Shown here: positions 25,246 to 33,657 of the stretch, in pieces
How positions within the stretch are numbered: position 1 is the first letter of the stretch
Layout: the number at the start of each line of letters is the position of its first letter
From: an uncultured Desulfobulbaceae bacterium
Lineage (GTDB): Bacteria; Desulfobacterota; Desulfobulbia; Desulfobulbales; BM004
Direction of reading: 5' to 3'
Assembly: GCA_945787325.1 (NCBI GenBank)
Contig: CALZHP010000009.1
Location: 1 to 51,131, forward strand
DNA: 51,131 nucleotides
Position numbers and translations under genes: made by a program
Notes under the pieces: generated by a model
Seen by the model: only the letters and a program-made list of their open reading frames with translations
Database searches by the model: none
Told to the model about the DNA's origin: nothing

Positions 25246-26475
25246 TTAACCACGAGTTTTTGGCTTGCTGTGTCTTTTACCATGTAAATCTTTCCTGGGG
25301 CCGTAAGGTTTCTTCCCATATCTTTTAGCTCCTCTCCCGGATCTGGAGCGTGATTTGCGTTTAAAATCAGGAGCTTTTCCGTCCCATTCCGGCTCGATAC
25401 GGTTGACATGCAGAAGCTTTTTAACAATCGCCAGGTCGCGGGCAGTTACCAGGGAAAACGCGCTGCCTGATTTTCCCATACGGCCGGTCCTTCCGGTGCG
25501 ATGCGTATAGATTTCCGTGGTGTGGGGAAAATCGAAATTGATCACGTGTGTGACGTGCGAAAAATCGAGTCCGCGCCCAGCGACATCCGTGGCCAGCAGC
25601 ACCTTGATCTTTTTCTTTTTGAAACTGTTGAAGATTGAAGTACGGCGCGATTGGTCCAAACCTCCATGAATGTATTCAAGTGATTTAACAGTACTCTTAA
25701 GCCTGTTGAAGAGCTGTTCGCCGTTGCGCCTGGAGTTGCAGAAAATTATTGCCTGCCGGGGCGATTCCTTTTTGAGATATTCTATAACAGCTTCAGAGCG
25801 TTTATGATGCGGGATAAATTTAAAATAGTGGGTGATGTTCTGCGGAGCCACTTCTTCAAGATTGAGCTCAATTTTTACAGGTTCCTTCAGACATGATTCT
25901 GCCAGGGAATTAATATCCTCCGGCATGGTAGCTGAAAAAAGAAGTGTCTGATGTTCGCTGACGATGCAGGACATAATAAACTGGACATCATCTATAAATC
26001 CCATGTTCAGCATTTCATCTGCCTCGTCCAGAACCAGAGTTTTAACATGATTCAGCGAAAGGTCCCCATTATACAGGTGGTCAATGAGCCTGCCAGGGGT
26101 GGCGATCAGAAAATGCACCCCGTCTTTTAATTTGGCGCTTTGGATGCTCATGGAAAAACCTCCGTAAACGGCAAATGGGGAGATATCCATATTACGTGAG
26201 ATGCTATCCACTTCGTCAACATACTGGAGTGCCAATTCTCGTGTCGGTACAAGGATCAGAGCCTGAACATCCCTGATGGAAGGATCTATTTTCTGGATTA
26301 GGGGGATGGCACATGCACTGGTTTTACCGGAACCGGTTTCGGCTTGGGCCAGCAGGTCGCGACCTTTAAGGATATGCGCAAATGTCTGTTCCTGAACGGG
26401 AGTCAGTTCTGAGAAACCCATGGATTCAAGGGCTTTGAGGATTTCCGTTTTCAGTTCTAAGTCGGTGAAAAGCAT
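25246..26475 (-). CDS. DEAD-box ATP-dependent RNA helicase
   Basis: A 409-aa helicase with the complete motif set: Q motif (ELTPVQEQTF), I (AETGSGKT), Ia (PTRELALQ), Ib (ATPGRL), II (DEAD), III (SAT), V (ATDVAGRGLD) and VI (HRTGRTGR). A basic tail of about 35 residues rich in Lys, Arg and Gly follows, probably RNA-binding. It is RhlE/DbpA-like in size but the subfamily cannot be assigned from the core. Such helicases act in ribosome assembly or cold adaptation. The start has no obvious ribosome binding site. Confidence 0.95.
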   Translation of the reverse strand: MLFTDLELKTEILKALESMGFSELTPVQEQTFAHILKGRDLLAQAETGSGKTSACAIPLIQKIDPSIRDVQALILVPTRELALQYVDEVDSISRNMDISPFAVYGGFSMSIQSAKLKDGVHFLIATPGRLIDHLYNGDLSLNHVKTLVLDEADEMLNMGFIDDVQFIMSCIVSEHQTLLFSATMPEDINSLAESCLKEPVKIELNLEEVAPQNITHYFKFIPHHKRSEAVIEYLKKESPRQAIIFCNSRRNGEQLFNRLKSTVKSLEYIHGGLDQSRRTSIFNSFKKKKIKVLLATDVAGRGLDFSHVTHVINFDFPHTTEIYTHRTGRTGRMGKSGSAFSLVTARDLAIVKKLLHVNRIEPEWDGKAPDFKRKSRSRSGRGAKRYGKKPYGPRKDLHGKRHSKPKTRG

Positions 26476-26674
26476 TATTCAGTTTCTAGACATACATATC
26501 CAAAAGTCAGGTAGTAAACTGCAGTCTGATAGTATGACACTCCTTAAAGAGCCTCAACGGGCTAAGGAAGAGTTGCGGATTGTTTAAAAGATATCTGGAA
26601 ACTATAAACTCCTAATGAAGCCGGCAAGAACTGCAAAAAGGTTAAAGAAATGACAGTAGTCGGGAGCTGACATC

Positions 26675-27565
26675 TCAGGTGAGTAACTGGATCGAATCCT
26701 TTATGCCTAGAGAGTTATAAATTTTAAGGGTTTCCTTGGAGCTATTGAGTGTATAAAAATGGATGCCGCGAACATCGTTATCGATTAGGTCTCGCACCTG
26801 TTCTGTGGCCCAATGTACGCCAACATTTTTTATATATTGGTCATCTTCAGCACGTGCAACTGATTTCAACAGGCGGGCGGGGAGGCGTGCTCCTGCTGCA
26901 AGTTCCGCCATGCGTACCATGCCTTTTAGAGTTGTAATGGGCATAATTCCGGCAATGATGGGCACATTGATCCCGGCAAGTACGCACCGTTCCCGGAAAT
27001 CGTAGAAATCACGGTTGTCGAAGAAGAGCTGCGTAACAATATAGTCGGCACCAGCATCAACCTTTTCTTTCAAATAATCTATTTCCATCAGGCGATTAGG
27101 TGTCTCGGGGTGTCCTTCTGGGAAACCCGCAACCCCGATACCCATATTGGGAAAGTTCTTTTTAATAAAAGCAACCAGATCGGTGGCATAATTAAAACCA
27201 TCTTCCTGGTGAATCCACTCCTTGACTCCATTGGGCAGGTCACCTCTCAAGGCCAGAATATTGTTTACGCCGTTTTCATCATATTTTTCAAGAATTGAGC
27301 GAATTTCTTTTTTAGTCGAACCTACGCAGGTAAGATGTGAAACAACTGTGAGATCCGTTTCTTTATGTATTCTTACCACAAGATTGTGAGTACGGTCACG
27401 GGTTGAGCCGCCTGCGCCGTAAGTCACACTAACGTAGCATGGAGTCAAAGGCATCAGGTCGGCAATAGTCTGGAAGAGTACATCCCAGTCTTTTTCAAGT
27501 TTTGGTGGAAAAAACTCGAAACTCATCGATATCTTTGTTTGATTGAGAATGTCTTTAACCAGCAT
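26675..27565 (-). CDS. metF: 5,10-methylenetetrahydrofolate reductase
   Basis: A 296-aa FAD enzyme reducing methylene-THF to methyl-THF for methionine synthesis and, in acetyl-CoA-pathway organisms, the methyl branch. Family features: SFEFFPPK at the N-terminus, VTYGAGGSTRDRT, HLTCVGSTKKE, LALRGDLP and ADYIVTQLFFDN. Length is normal. No MetV partner or zinc-finger gene is adjacent. It is transcribed divergently from the 28063 gene with a 497-bp gap. Confidence 0.95.
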   Translation of the reverse strand: MLVKDILNQTKISMSFEFFPPKLEKDWDVLFQTIADLMPLTPCYVSVTYGAGGSTRDRTHNLVVRIHKETDLTVVSHLTCVGSTKKEIRSILEKYDENGVNNILALRGDLPNGVKEWIHQEDGFNYATDLVAFIKKNFPNMGIGVAGFPEGHPETPNRLMEIDYLKEKVDAGADYIVTQLFFDNRDFYDFRERCVLAGINVPIIAGIMPITTLKGMVRMAELAAGARLPARLLKSVARAEDDQYIKNVGVHWATEQVRDLIDNDVRGIHFYTLNSSKETLKIYNSLGIKDSIQLLT

Positions 27566-28062
27566 AAAATATGTCCCAGAGTGTAGTAAAAAAGTAATAA
27601 CAAATATATAAGAGAATGTTTAGTCCGAAGAATTCGGCAATCATAGTGGACTTGGTTTAATTAATCAAGAAAAATGCCGCATGTGAAAAGCGAAATAGGA
27701 CTACATTAAGAATTGAAGTTTTTTGATTTATCCCTCTGGAAATATCATTGTGGACTAATGTTATAAAACACAAACACGTCTTATTGATTCAATTTCGATT
27801 CCTGTCAGCTTTCTGGTTGAGTTTCTTTAATATTACCAGACTTTTTTATACATAATAAATATCAGATAGTGTATATAAGTCTGTTTTTATGGTAATATAT
27901 AAGTTTTTAAAAATACCGGTACTCTTGCGAGGATCCCCCTACAGAACATGCTGCTGAGTGCAACGAAATGTTACCGAGTTGCGAATTTATTTTCGAAGAA
28001 ATAATTAACCAGGCGCCGAAAGAATTAAAGGCGAATACCGTATTATCTATGGAGGAAGACGC
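27566..28062. other. 497-bp divergent intergenic region
   Basis: AT-rich region between metF (-) and the HPF-like gene (+). It contains a CCGAA-GAA-TTCGG palindrome inside an AGTCC/GGACT stem (27622-27652), near the metF promoter side, and the long dyad described at 27830-27898. No open frame with coding character and no tRNA were seen. Confidence 0.5.
27830..27898. repeat. Long imperfect dyad in the metF/HPF intergenic region
   Basis: ATATTACCA (27830-27838) pairs with TGGTAATAT (27890-27898), GACTT (27839-27843) with AAGTC (27877-27881) and TATAC (27847-27851) with GTATA (27871-27875). This makes a 69-nt imperfect stem-loop, 164 bp before the HPF-like start. AAGTTTTTAAAAA follows, so it could be a leader structure, a small RNA terminator or an operator. 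Confidence 0.4.
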
Positions 28063-28593
28063 ATGGAACTTCAGGCTGATGCCCGAAACCTTGAAATGAA
28101 GAAATTATGGCAGGACAAAATTAACGAAGAGAAAGAAAAGCTGGGGCGTCATCACCCTGGGATAGTTCAGCATCTGCGTGTAACTATCGAAGGTACCAAA
28201 TCGCACCGGGAAGGTGGATATGAAATTAAAGTTGTAGCTGCTGTTCCCAGTGGTACAGTTGTCGTCAAAAGAAAAGGTGAGAAGGTAGTACCATTGCTTG
28301 TGGACGCTTTTAACACCCTGGGCCAGCAGCTCAAGGAGATACAAAGGAAAAAGCGGCAGACATCCAAAGCACAGGAGGGTATTCAGCTACTTGAAGCTGA
28401 AGGGATTATCAAAACGCTGTTTGATGATGAGGCATATGGTTTCATATCAACACCGGACGGAAGTGAGATTTATTTCAATGAAGGCGCCTTGAAAGATATA
28501 TCTATAAACGATTTAAAGGTTGGAGATGCTGTAAAGTTCGCAGAGGAAATGGGTGAGAAAGGGCCCAGTGCGGCATGGGTTAAAGCTATATGA
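28063..28593 (+). CDS. Ribosome hibernation factor-like (HPF/RaiA) protein fused to a cold-shock domain
   Basis: A 176-aa protein. Residues 1-100 match the S30AE/HPF/RaiA fold, with HLRVTIEGTKSHREGGYEI, VPSGTVVVKRKG and VDAFNTLGQQLKEIQRKKR, the pattern of ribosome-bound hibernation factors. Residues about 112-176 resemble a cold-shock (CspA-like) domain: GIIKTLFDDEAYGFISTPDG (compare G.IK.F....GFI....G), then EIYFNEGAL and LKVGDAVKF. Long HPFs normally end in a dimerisation domain instead. A strong ribosome binding site GGAGGAAG precedes the ATG. It is probably induced under stress or slow growth. Confidence 0.85.
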   Translation: MELQADARNLEMKKLWQDKINEEKEKLGRHHPGIVQHLRVTIEGTKSHREGGYEIKVVAAVPSGTVVVKRKGEKVVPLLVDAFNTLGQQLKEIQRKKRQTSKAQEGIQLLEAEGIIKTLFDDEAYGFISTPDGSEIYFNEGALKDISINDLKVGDAVKFAEEMGEKGPSAAWVKAI

Positions 28594-28649
28594 TTTATGT
28601 CCGAGAAAATATGAACCGGAAATGAAGAAAAAAATGGGAAAAAAGTATT

Positions 28650-29744
28650 ATGGCAACATTGCAGCAGGTTGATATCGGTCCGCAATACCTTGATGAGAAA
28701 GAAGAGGAAATTCTTAAGAAAATTAAGGCCCGGAAACAAGAATTGGGAGATAAACTCCTGATACTGGGGCATCACTACCAGCAAGAGGCTACCTTCCAGT
28801 TTGCAGATATGACTGGGGACTCTCTCAAACTCGCCAAATATGCTGCTGCCTCCAGGGATAAGCAATACATAGTTTTCTGCGGAGTGCATTTTATGGCTGA
28901 ATCGGCCGATATCCTTACAACTGACAAACAGACAGTTGTATTACCGGATTTGAGAGCGGGCTGTCCAATGGCTGATATGGCCGATATTGAAGGGGTTAAG
29001 TGGAGCTGGAGTGAACTGGATAAAATTCTTGATAGTAATACCATTATCCCTGTTACGTATGTTAATTCATCAGCAAAAATTAAGGCCTTTGTGGGTGAGA
29101 AGGGTGGATCGGTATGCACGTCCTCAAATGCTGAACGTGTTCTTACCTGGGCTTTGGAAAAAGGTGAGAAAGTATTTTTCTTTCCCGATGAACACCTGGG
29201 CCGAAACTCTGCCTTTGCGCTTGGCATACCGGATGACGAAGTGGTTCTCTGGGAACGTGGGAAACTTCTTGGGGGCAACACTGAAGACCAGCTGAAAAAA
29301 GCTAAAGTAATTTTATGGAATGGCTACTGTTCGGTGCATATGCAGTTTACCGAAGAACACGTGCGCATGTGGCGTCAAAAGGACCCGGAAATAAAAGTGA
29401 TCGTTCATCCCGAATGTCGCTTTGAGGTTGTTAGAGCCGCTGACAAGTACGGTTCAACAGAAGTCATTATTAATACGGTTTCAGAATCTCCGACAGGCTC
29501 GCACTGGGCCGTTGGTACAGAAATAAATCTGGTCAACCGCCTGCACAAGCGTCACCCGGATAAGGAAGTTCATTCGTTGTCTCCATTCCAGTGTTTATGC
29601 TCAACAATGTATCGAATCAAACCCGCCTACCTTTTATGGGTGCTGGATAATCTTGCAGAAGGGCATGTAGTCAATCAAATTACAGTGGACTCAGAGACAG
29701 CAAAACTTGCCAAGATAGCACTTGACAGGATGTTGGAAATATGA
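28650..29744 (+). CDS. nadA: Quinolinate synthase NadA
   Basis: A 364-aa [4Fe-4S] enzyme condensing iminoaspartate with dihydroxyacetone phosphate to quinolinate for NAD synthesis. Visible motifs: LGHHYQQEATFQFADMTGDS, cluster Cys105 in AGCPMADM, Cys227 in NGYCSVH and Cys315 or Cys317 in FQCLCSTMYR, the three-cysteine set of the family. EVHSLSP and ESPTGSHWAVGTE contribute substrate-binding residues. No nadB or nadC is adjacent. The following gene is a cysteine desulfurase, which could supply sulfur for the cluster. Confidence 0.96.
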   Translation: MATLQQVDIGPQYLDEKEEEILKKIKARKQELGDKLLILGHHYQQEATFQFADMTGDSLKLAKYAAASRDKQYIVFCGVHFMAESADILTTDKQTVVLPDLRAGCPMADMADIEGVKWSWSELDKILDSNTIIPVTYVNSSAKIKAFVGEKGGSVCTSSNAERVLTWALEKGEKVFFFPDEHLGRNSAFALGIPDDEVVLWERGKLLGGNTEDQLKKAKVILWNGYCSVHMQFTEEHVRMWRQKDPEIKVIVHPECRFEVVRAADKYGSTEVIINTVSESPTGSHWAVGTEINLVNRLHKRHPDKEVHSLSPFQCLCSTMYRIKPAYLLWVLDNLAEGHVVNQITVDSETAKLAKIALDRMLEI

Positions 29745-29750
29745 GTTTCT

Positions 29751-29958
29751 AAATGAATTGAGCGTTTCAAATTATGAAAGAAATTATTTTTATTGTTTTT
29801 AAGGAGGTTACACTCAGGACTTCTTTCACAATTTGAAACCCTTCGGGATTTCCAATTTTATCTAATCTGTTTTGTCAGAGGACATCCCGCATAGCCTACT
29901 ATAGCGGAATATCCTCTTTCGCGCATTTTAACAAAGTTGAAAATCGCTCAATTCATTT
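29751..29958. repeat. Nested inverted-repeat element between nadA and the cysteine desulfurase gene
   Basis: Outer arms AAATGAATTGAGCG (29751-29764) and CGCTCAATTCATTT (29945-29958) are perfect 14-bp inverted repeats 208 bp apart. Inside are a 19-bp inverted repeat with one mismatch (29764-29782 and 29821-29839) and a 13-bp imperfect hairpin (29878-29890 and 29904-29916). TTTCAA at 29765-29770 can pair either with the inner arm or with TTGAAA beside the outer right arm, so two exclusive folds exist. It starts 6 bp after the nadA stop and ends 51 bp before the next start. It could be a switching leader or a MITE-like element; no target-site duplication is obvious. Confidence 0.65.
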
Positions 29959-30009
29959 TTATAAAAACGGATTAAAAGAGGAATATTCATTCGGAGAATG
30001 CAGTAAAAA

Positions 30010-31161
30010 ATGAGCAGCATTTACTTTGACAACAACGCAACAACGCCTATAGACCCACAGGTGCGTGAGGCAATATTGCCATACCTTGGTGATCGGTTTG
30101 GAAACCCGTCAAGCGGTCACCGTTATGGTGAAGCGGCTAAATATGCTGTGGACATGGCACGGGAGCAGGTAGCCGGGTTGATCGGCACCCGTCCAGAAAG
30201 AATTGTATTCACCGGTGGTGGCACTGAAGCTAACAATACCGCTATTTGGAGTGCCATCTCTTCAGCACCTGGGAAAAAACATATAATAACCTCACAAGTA
30301 GAACACGACTCGGTACTCAAGCCCCTTCGCTTCCTGGAAGACAGATATGGTTATGAAATAGAATTTCTTGGAGTTGATGGCCGGGGGAGGCTCGACCTTG
30401 ACAAGCTATCTGATTCAATCAGGAAGGACACGGTGCTGGTTACGCTTATGGCCGCAAATAACGAAACCGGGGTGCTATGGCCAATTGACAGAATAGGGTC
30501 AATTTGCAGGGACAATGCTGTCCTGTTTCATACCGACGCTGTACAGATGGCTGGTAAGGTTGCTCTGGATGCAAGCGAAATATCTGTAGACTACCTGAGT
30601 ATGGCCGCCCATAAACTGCATGGCCCAAAAGGTGTCGGCTGCCTGTATGTACGAAGGGCTGCGCCGTATACATCTCTTATCATGGGTGCTGGACAGGAGG
30701 AGGGTAGAAGGGCTGGGACTGAAAATGTCGGCGGAGTTGCTGGGTTTGGAAAGGCCTGTGAGCTGGCAGGAAAATTTCTGCCAGATTACAAGAAGAAAAT
30801 TACTGAAGTTCGCGATTATCTCGAAGAATCAATTTGTACAACAATCCCTGACACAATTGTAAACGGAGATAATTACAGCAGGCTTGCAAACACCCTGAAC
30901 GTAAGCTTTAGGAACTGTTCTTCGACAAGTATGACCCAGGAGCTTGATGAAAAAGGAGTTGCTGTTTCAGCGCATTCCGCCTGTCACAGTGGGGACTTGA
31001 ATCCTTCCCATGTGCTAACTTCTATGGGAGTGCCGGAAACACATCTGCATGGCACACTTCGAATCAGCTTGAGCCGCATGAACACCAGGTTCGAGGTCGA
31101 TACATTTCTTGAGGTACTGCCTGGTGTGGTTGCCAAATCCAGGCAGGGATTTGCTGTATAA
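30010..31161 (+). CDS. Cysteine desulfurase (NifS/IscS-like)
   Basis: A 383-aa PLP enzyme that removes sulfur from cysteine for Fe-S clusters or other sulfur uses. N-terminal YFDNNATTPIDP, PLP contacts in FTGGGTEANNTAIW, NNETGVLWPID and HTDAVQMAGK, the PLP-Lys in MAAHKLHGPKGVG and the persulfide Cys in HSACHSG are all visible. The family is group I (NifS-like). Its proximity to nadA suggests sulfur for the NadA cluster; selenium delivery is also conceivable because a selenoprotein is encoded nearby. GGAG lies 14 nt upstream, inside a CATTC-GGA-GAATG hairpin, so initiation may be poor or regulated. Confidence 0.93.
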   Translation: MSSIYFDNNATTPIDPQVREAILPYLGDRFGNPSSGHRYGEAAKYAVDMAREQVAGLIGTRPERIVFTGGGTEANNTAIWSAISSAPGKKHIITSQVEHDSVLKPLRFLEDRYGYEIEFLGVDGRGRLDLDKLSDSIRKDTVLVTLMAANNETGVLWPIDRIGSICRDNAVLFHTDAVQMAGKVALDASEISVDYLSMAAHKLHGPKGVGCLYVRRAAPYTSLIMGAGQEEGRRAGTENVGGVAGFGKACELAGKFLPDYKKKITEVRDYLEESICTTIPDTIVNGDNYSRLANTLNVSFRNCSSTSMTQELDEKGVAVSAHSACHSGDLNPSHVLTSMGVPETHLHGTLRISLSRMNTRFEVDTFLEVLPGVVAKSRQGFAV

Positions 31162-31217
31162 GCTAAAAAATATACTGGTATTCTCCTGCCATAAAATTGA
31201 TTGGCAAATCACATTAT

Positions 31218-31862
31218 CTACTCAATTTTTTCATCAATAAGAATTGCCCGTGCTGGAGCCCCATCCGCACCCACAATCTTCAATGGCATGCAGACGAGCT
31301 GGTAGCTGCCGGGCTCGATATTTAACAGGTTGAGTCCTTCCACAATAATAGTTTCTTTTCTTAGAAGAATCTTGTGTACAACAGGGTTAGAATCTCCAAA
31401 CGGGGCTGCCGAAAGGTAATCGACTCCTAGCAGTTGGATACCGTTTTCCGTAATCCAATGAGCGCCATCTTCTGAGATTGCGACAAAATCTTCTGTGAAC
31501 ATCTGTTGTGCATCCGACCACAATTCAGAGTTACGGGTACGAAAAAGGAGTCGGTTTGTTCCTGCTGGAATGTCTATTTTTTCAAGAAAAGCCGCATTAA
31601 TGTTGTCGGCTTCTAAAGCGTCAACTACAAGAGCGCTGCCAGTCAGAATGGTTAAATCAAGTTCATCAACACTTTTGCCGCCCGCAATAAAGTGGCCCGG
31701 AGCGTCTACATGGGTTCCTGAGTGCACGCACATGTTAATCCTACTTACAGTTGCCACATCACCCTGTTCAAGTTGATAAACTTTTTCTAATTCAATTACC
31801 GGGTCACCGGGCCAGGTGACAAGATTCTGTGTAATAGGCAGTGAAATATCATAAACTCCCAC
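31218..31862 (-). CDS. Cyclase/arylformamidase (KynB-like) family protein
   Basis: A 214-aa metal-dependent hydrolase-fold protein. The motif HSGTHVDAPGHF carries the zinc-binding His and Asp residues of the cyclase/kynurenine-formamidase family, near residue 48. A start at GTG 31862 has GGAGGAA eight nt upstream, located in the end of the gluconokinase gene, and the two are 1 bp apart. The substrate is not determined. No kynurenine pathway genes are nearby, so kynurenine formamidase activity is unlikely. Confidence 0.82.
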   Translation of the reverse strand: MGVYDISLPITQNLVTWPGDPVIELEKVYQLEQGDVATVSRINMCVHSGTHVDAPGHFIAGGKSVDELDLTILTGSALVVDALEADNINAAFLEKIDIPAGTNRLLFRTRNSELWSDAQQMFTEDFVAISEDGAHWITENGIQLLGVDYLSAAPFGDSNPVVHKILLRKETIIVEGLNLLNIEPGSYQLVCMPLKIVGADGAPARAILIDEKIE

Positions 31863-31863
31863 G

Positions 31864-32370
31864 TCAATGTTCCTCCAAAAGAAAACTTATAATACGATTT
31901 ACAATTTTCGGTGGTTCCTCGTTTATATCAACTTGTAGTGCATTACTGGGCTCTTCCAGTGTTTCAAGCTGGCTATCCAACAGACTGTGCGGCATAAAGT
32001 GATTTCTTCTTTTTTTGAGCCTGGCAGCAATAATTGATTTACTGCCTTTAAGATGTATAAAAGTAATGTTGCTGCTGCAGTTTCGTAGTAGTTGACGGTA
32101 TGATTTTTTGAGTGCCGAGCATGCTATGACAGCCGGCTCGTTTTCTTGTTTCAATCTGGATATTTGATTCTGTATAGCGTGAAGCCACGGGGCACGGTCA
32201 TCGTCGGAAAGAGCGGCACCACCGGACATTTTGGATATTGCCTCTTTGGTATGGAAATCATCCGCTTCATAAAAAGCAAAGGATTTCTCTATGGCTAGAA
32301 GCCTACCAATAGTTGATTTGCCTGATCCGGATACTCCCATGATAATTATTATAATGGGACCATGTTTCAT
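31864..32370 (-). CDS. gntK: Gluconokinase
   Basis: A 168-aa cytoplasmic kinase phosphorylating gluconate. Walker A GVSGSGKSTIG at residues about 12-22, FYEADDFHTKEAISKMSGG as the substrate-binding segment, DDDRAPWLHAI and CSALKKSYRQLLR match the GntK family. No gluconate transporter is adjacent. It overlaps functionally with the cyclase gene, whose ribosome binding site it contains, so translation is likely coupled. Confidence 0.9.
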   Translation of the reverse strand: MKHGPIIIIIMGVSGSGKSTIGRLLAIEKSFAFYEADDFHTKEAISKMSGGAALSDDDRAPWLHAIQNQISRLKQENEPAVIACSALKKSYRQLLRNCSSNITFIHLKGSKSIIAARLKKRRNHFMPHSLLDSQLETLEEPSNALQVDINEEPPKIVNRIISFLLEEH

Positions 32371-32458
32371 GGATAACCAAGCGCGGTTGTTTTATTGATT
32401 AAAAAAAATGAAGAGGAGAAAAAGATACTGGAGGAAGAAGCCCGGTTCGCTTTTTTCA

Positions 32459-33505
32459 TCAGGAAATAACTTTATTTTTACCTGTTTCTTTTGCCTTATA
32501 TAGATTTTTATCTGCAATTCGAATGAGTTCGTTGAGCTCTTTTTCAACCTGCCAGCTTTCTATCGTCCCCTGGGATACTCCGATGCTTATGGTGATACCA
32601 GCATGATCCTTGCTCCCTTCTTCAACTGATTTACGAATTTTTTCACCAACGGCATGAATGAAATCGGGTTCAACCTGAGAAAGGAAAATGAGAAATTCCT
32701 CACCGCCATATCTTCCTACAACGTCAGAGTTCCTGACAGAATTATGTATTGTGGATGCAACATGCTTAAGGATACGGTCACCGAATTGATGACCGAAACT
32801 GTCATTGATCTTCTTGAAGTTGTCAATATCTGCCATCATGATGCCGATATTCATCTGATTACGTTGAGCCAGGTGGGAGAGAGGGACTATGGCATTAAAG
32901 AGGCCCCGTCTGTTAAGAACCTTTGTTAAGGGATCATCTTTACTTTGAGCCGCCAACTTTTTGTTTTCTTCCCAAATTCTGTAGATTGCCTCGCCCAGTA
33001 ATTCCAGCTCTATAGTTACAAGCTCATAACTGGCAAGAGCCTCAAAGAGCCGTGTAAGGTGATTATCAAAGAAATCCTCTTTTTCCTTGCCCGGTATCAG
33101 TGATTTAAGATACTGATATAATGATTCAAAGGCAGGGTGAAGGAGATAGAATTCCAGTTTAAATGCAAGAAGAAAAGACTGTGCCAGGTCTTTTGGAGGG
33201 AAATATTGTGATTTAGTAAGGCTGCCGATCTTCGATTTTATGCAGAGCAGTTCTTCAAATACAACATCCGGTTCATCGAAAATCTGAGGAAGCATGCCAT
33301 TTTGTGACCACTCCAGAAGTCCGTCCCAGAATTGTGTGTGTGCTACTTCATCTTCAGCAATTTCCAGCCAGAATTTTTTCTGCTCTTCGATTACTGTATG
33401 TTCGGCAATTTTCCGATAAAGAAGGGAGGCTTCCTTGTCAATATTCAAACATTCCTTGATGATGCTGATCATCAATTCCTGAGTTGTGGTTCCGACATAC
33501 ACCAT
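32459..33505 (-). CDS. Diguanylate cyclase with N-terminal ferritin-like domain
   Basis: A 348-aa cytoplasmic protein. Residues about 1-175 form a four-helix ferritin-like (rubrerythrin-like) bundle with candidate metal ligands Glu25, Glu53 and His56 (EVAH), Glu118 and an acidic/His cluster near 147-155. Residues about 187-348 are a GGDEF domain: the signature is GGEEF (267-271), so catalysis is likely, with the inhibitory I-site RNSD (258-261) five residues upstream. A diiron or oxygen/redox sensor controlling c-di-GMP synthesis is a reasonable inference. The last two ferritin ligands are less canonical than the first three. A GGGAGA ribosome binding site supports the start. The window also encodes two PilZ-type proteins that may respond. 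Confidence 0.88.
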   Translation of the reverse strand: MVYVGTTTQELMISIIKECLNIDKEASLLYRKIAEHTVIEEQKKFWLEIAEDEVAHTQFWDGLLEWSQNGMLPQIFDEPDVVFEELLCIKSKIGSLTKSQYFPPKDLAQSFLLAFKLEFYLLHPAFESLYQYLKSLIPGKEKEDFFDNHLTRLFEALASYELVTIELELLGEAIYRIWEENKKLAAQSKDDPLTKVLNRRGLFNAIVPLSHLAQRNQMNIGIMMADIDNFKKINDSFGHQFGDRILKHVASTIHNSVRNSDVVGRYGGEEFLIFLSQVEPDFIHAVGEKIRKSVEEGSKDHAGITISIGVSQGTIESWQVEKELNELIRIADKNLYKAKETGKNKVIS

Positions 33506-33657
33506 AAAGCTTATTCTCCCAGGGTAGCGAATTTCCAGAATTAATATATTTAGTATTATTAAAAAACAACAGCGTGAAGATTAATCACATATTTCATAAA
33601 ACGTTTTACTCAAATAATGGAAAATTATCCATATTTTTGTTTCAACAAAACAAACAG

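Noticed and set aside
29751-29958. Insertion sequence or transposase remnant
   Set aside because: No transposase reading frame and no clear target-site duplication; the nested structure fits a leader or small repeat element better.
31218-31862. Kynurenine formamidase kynB
   Set aside because: The family motif is shared by many cyclases and no kynurenine pathway genes are present, so only the family name is justified.
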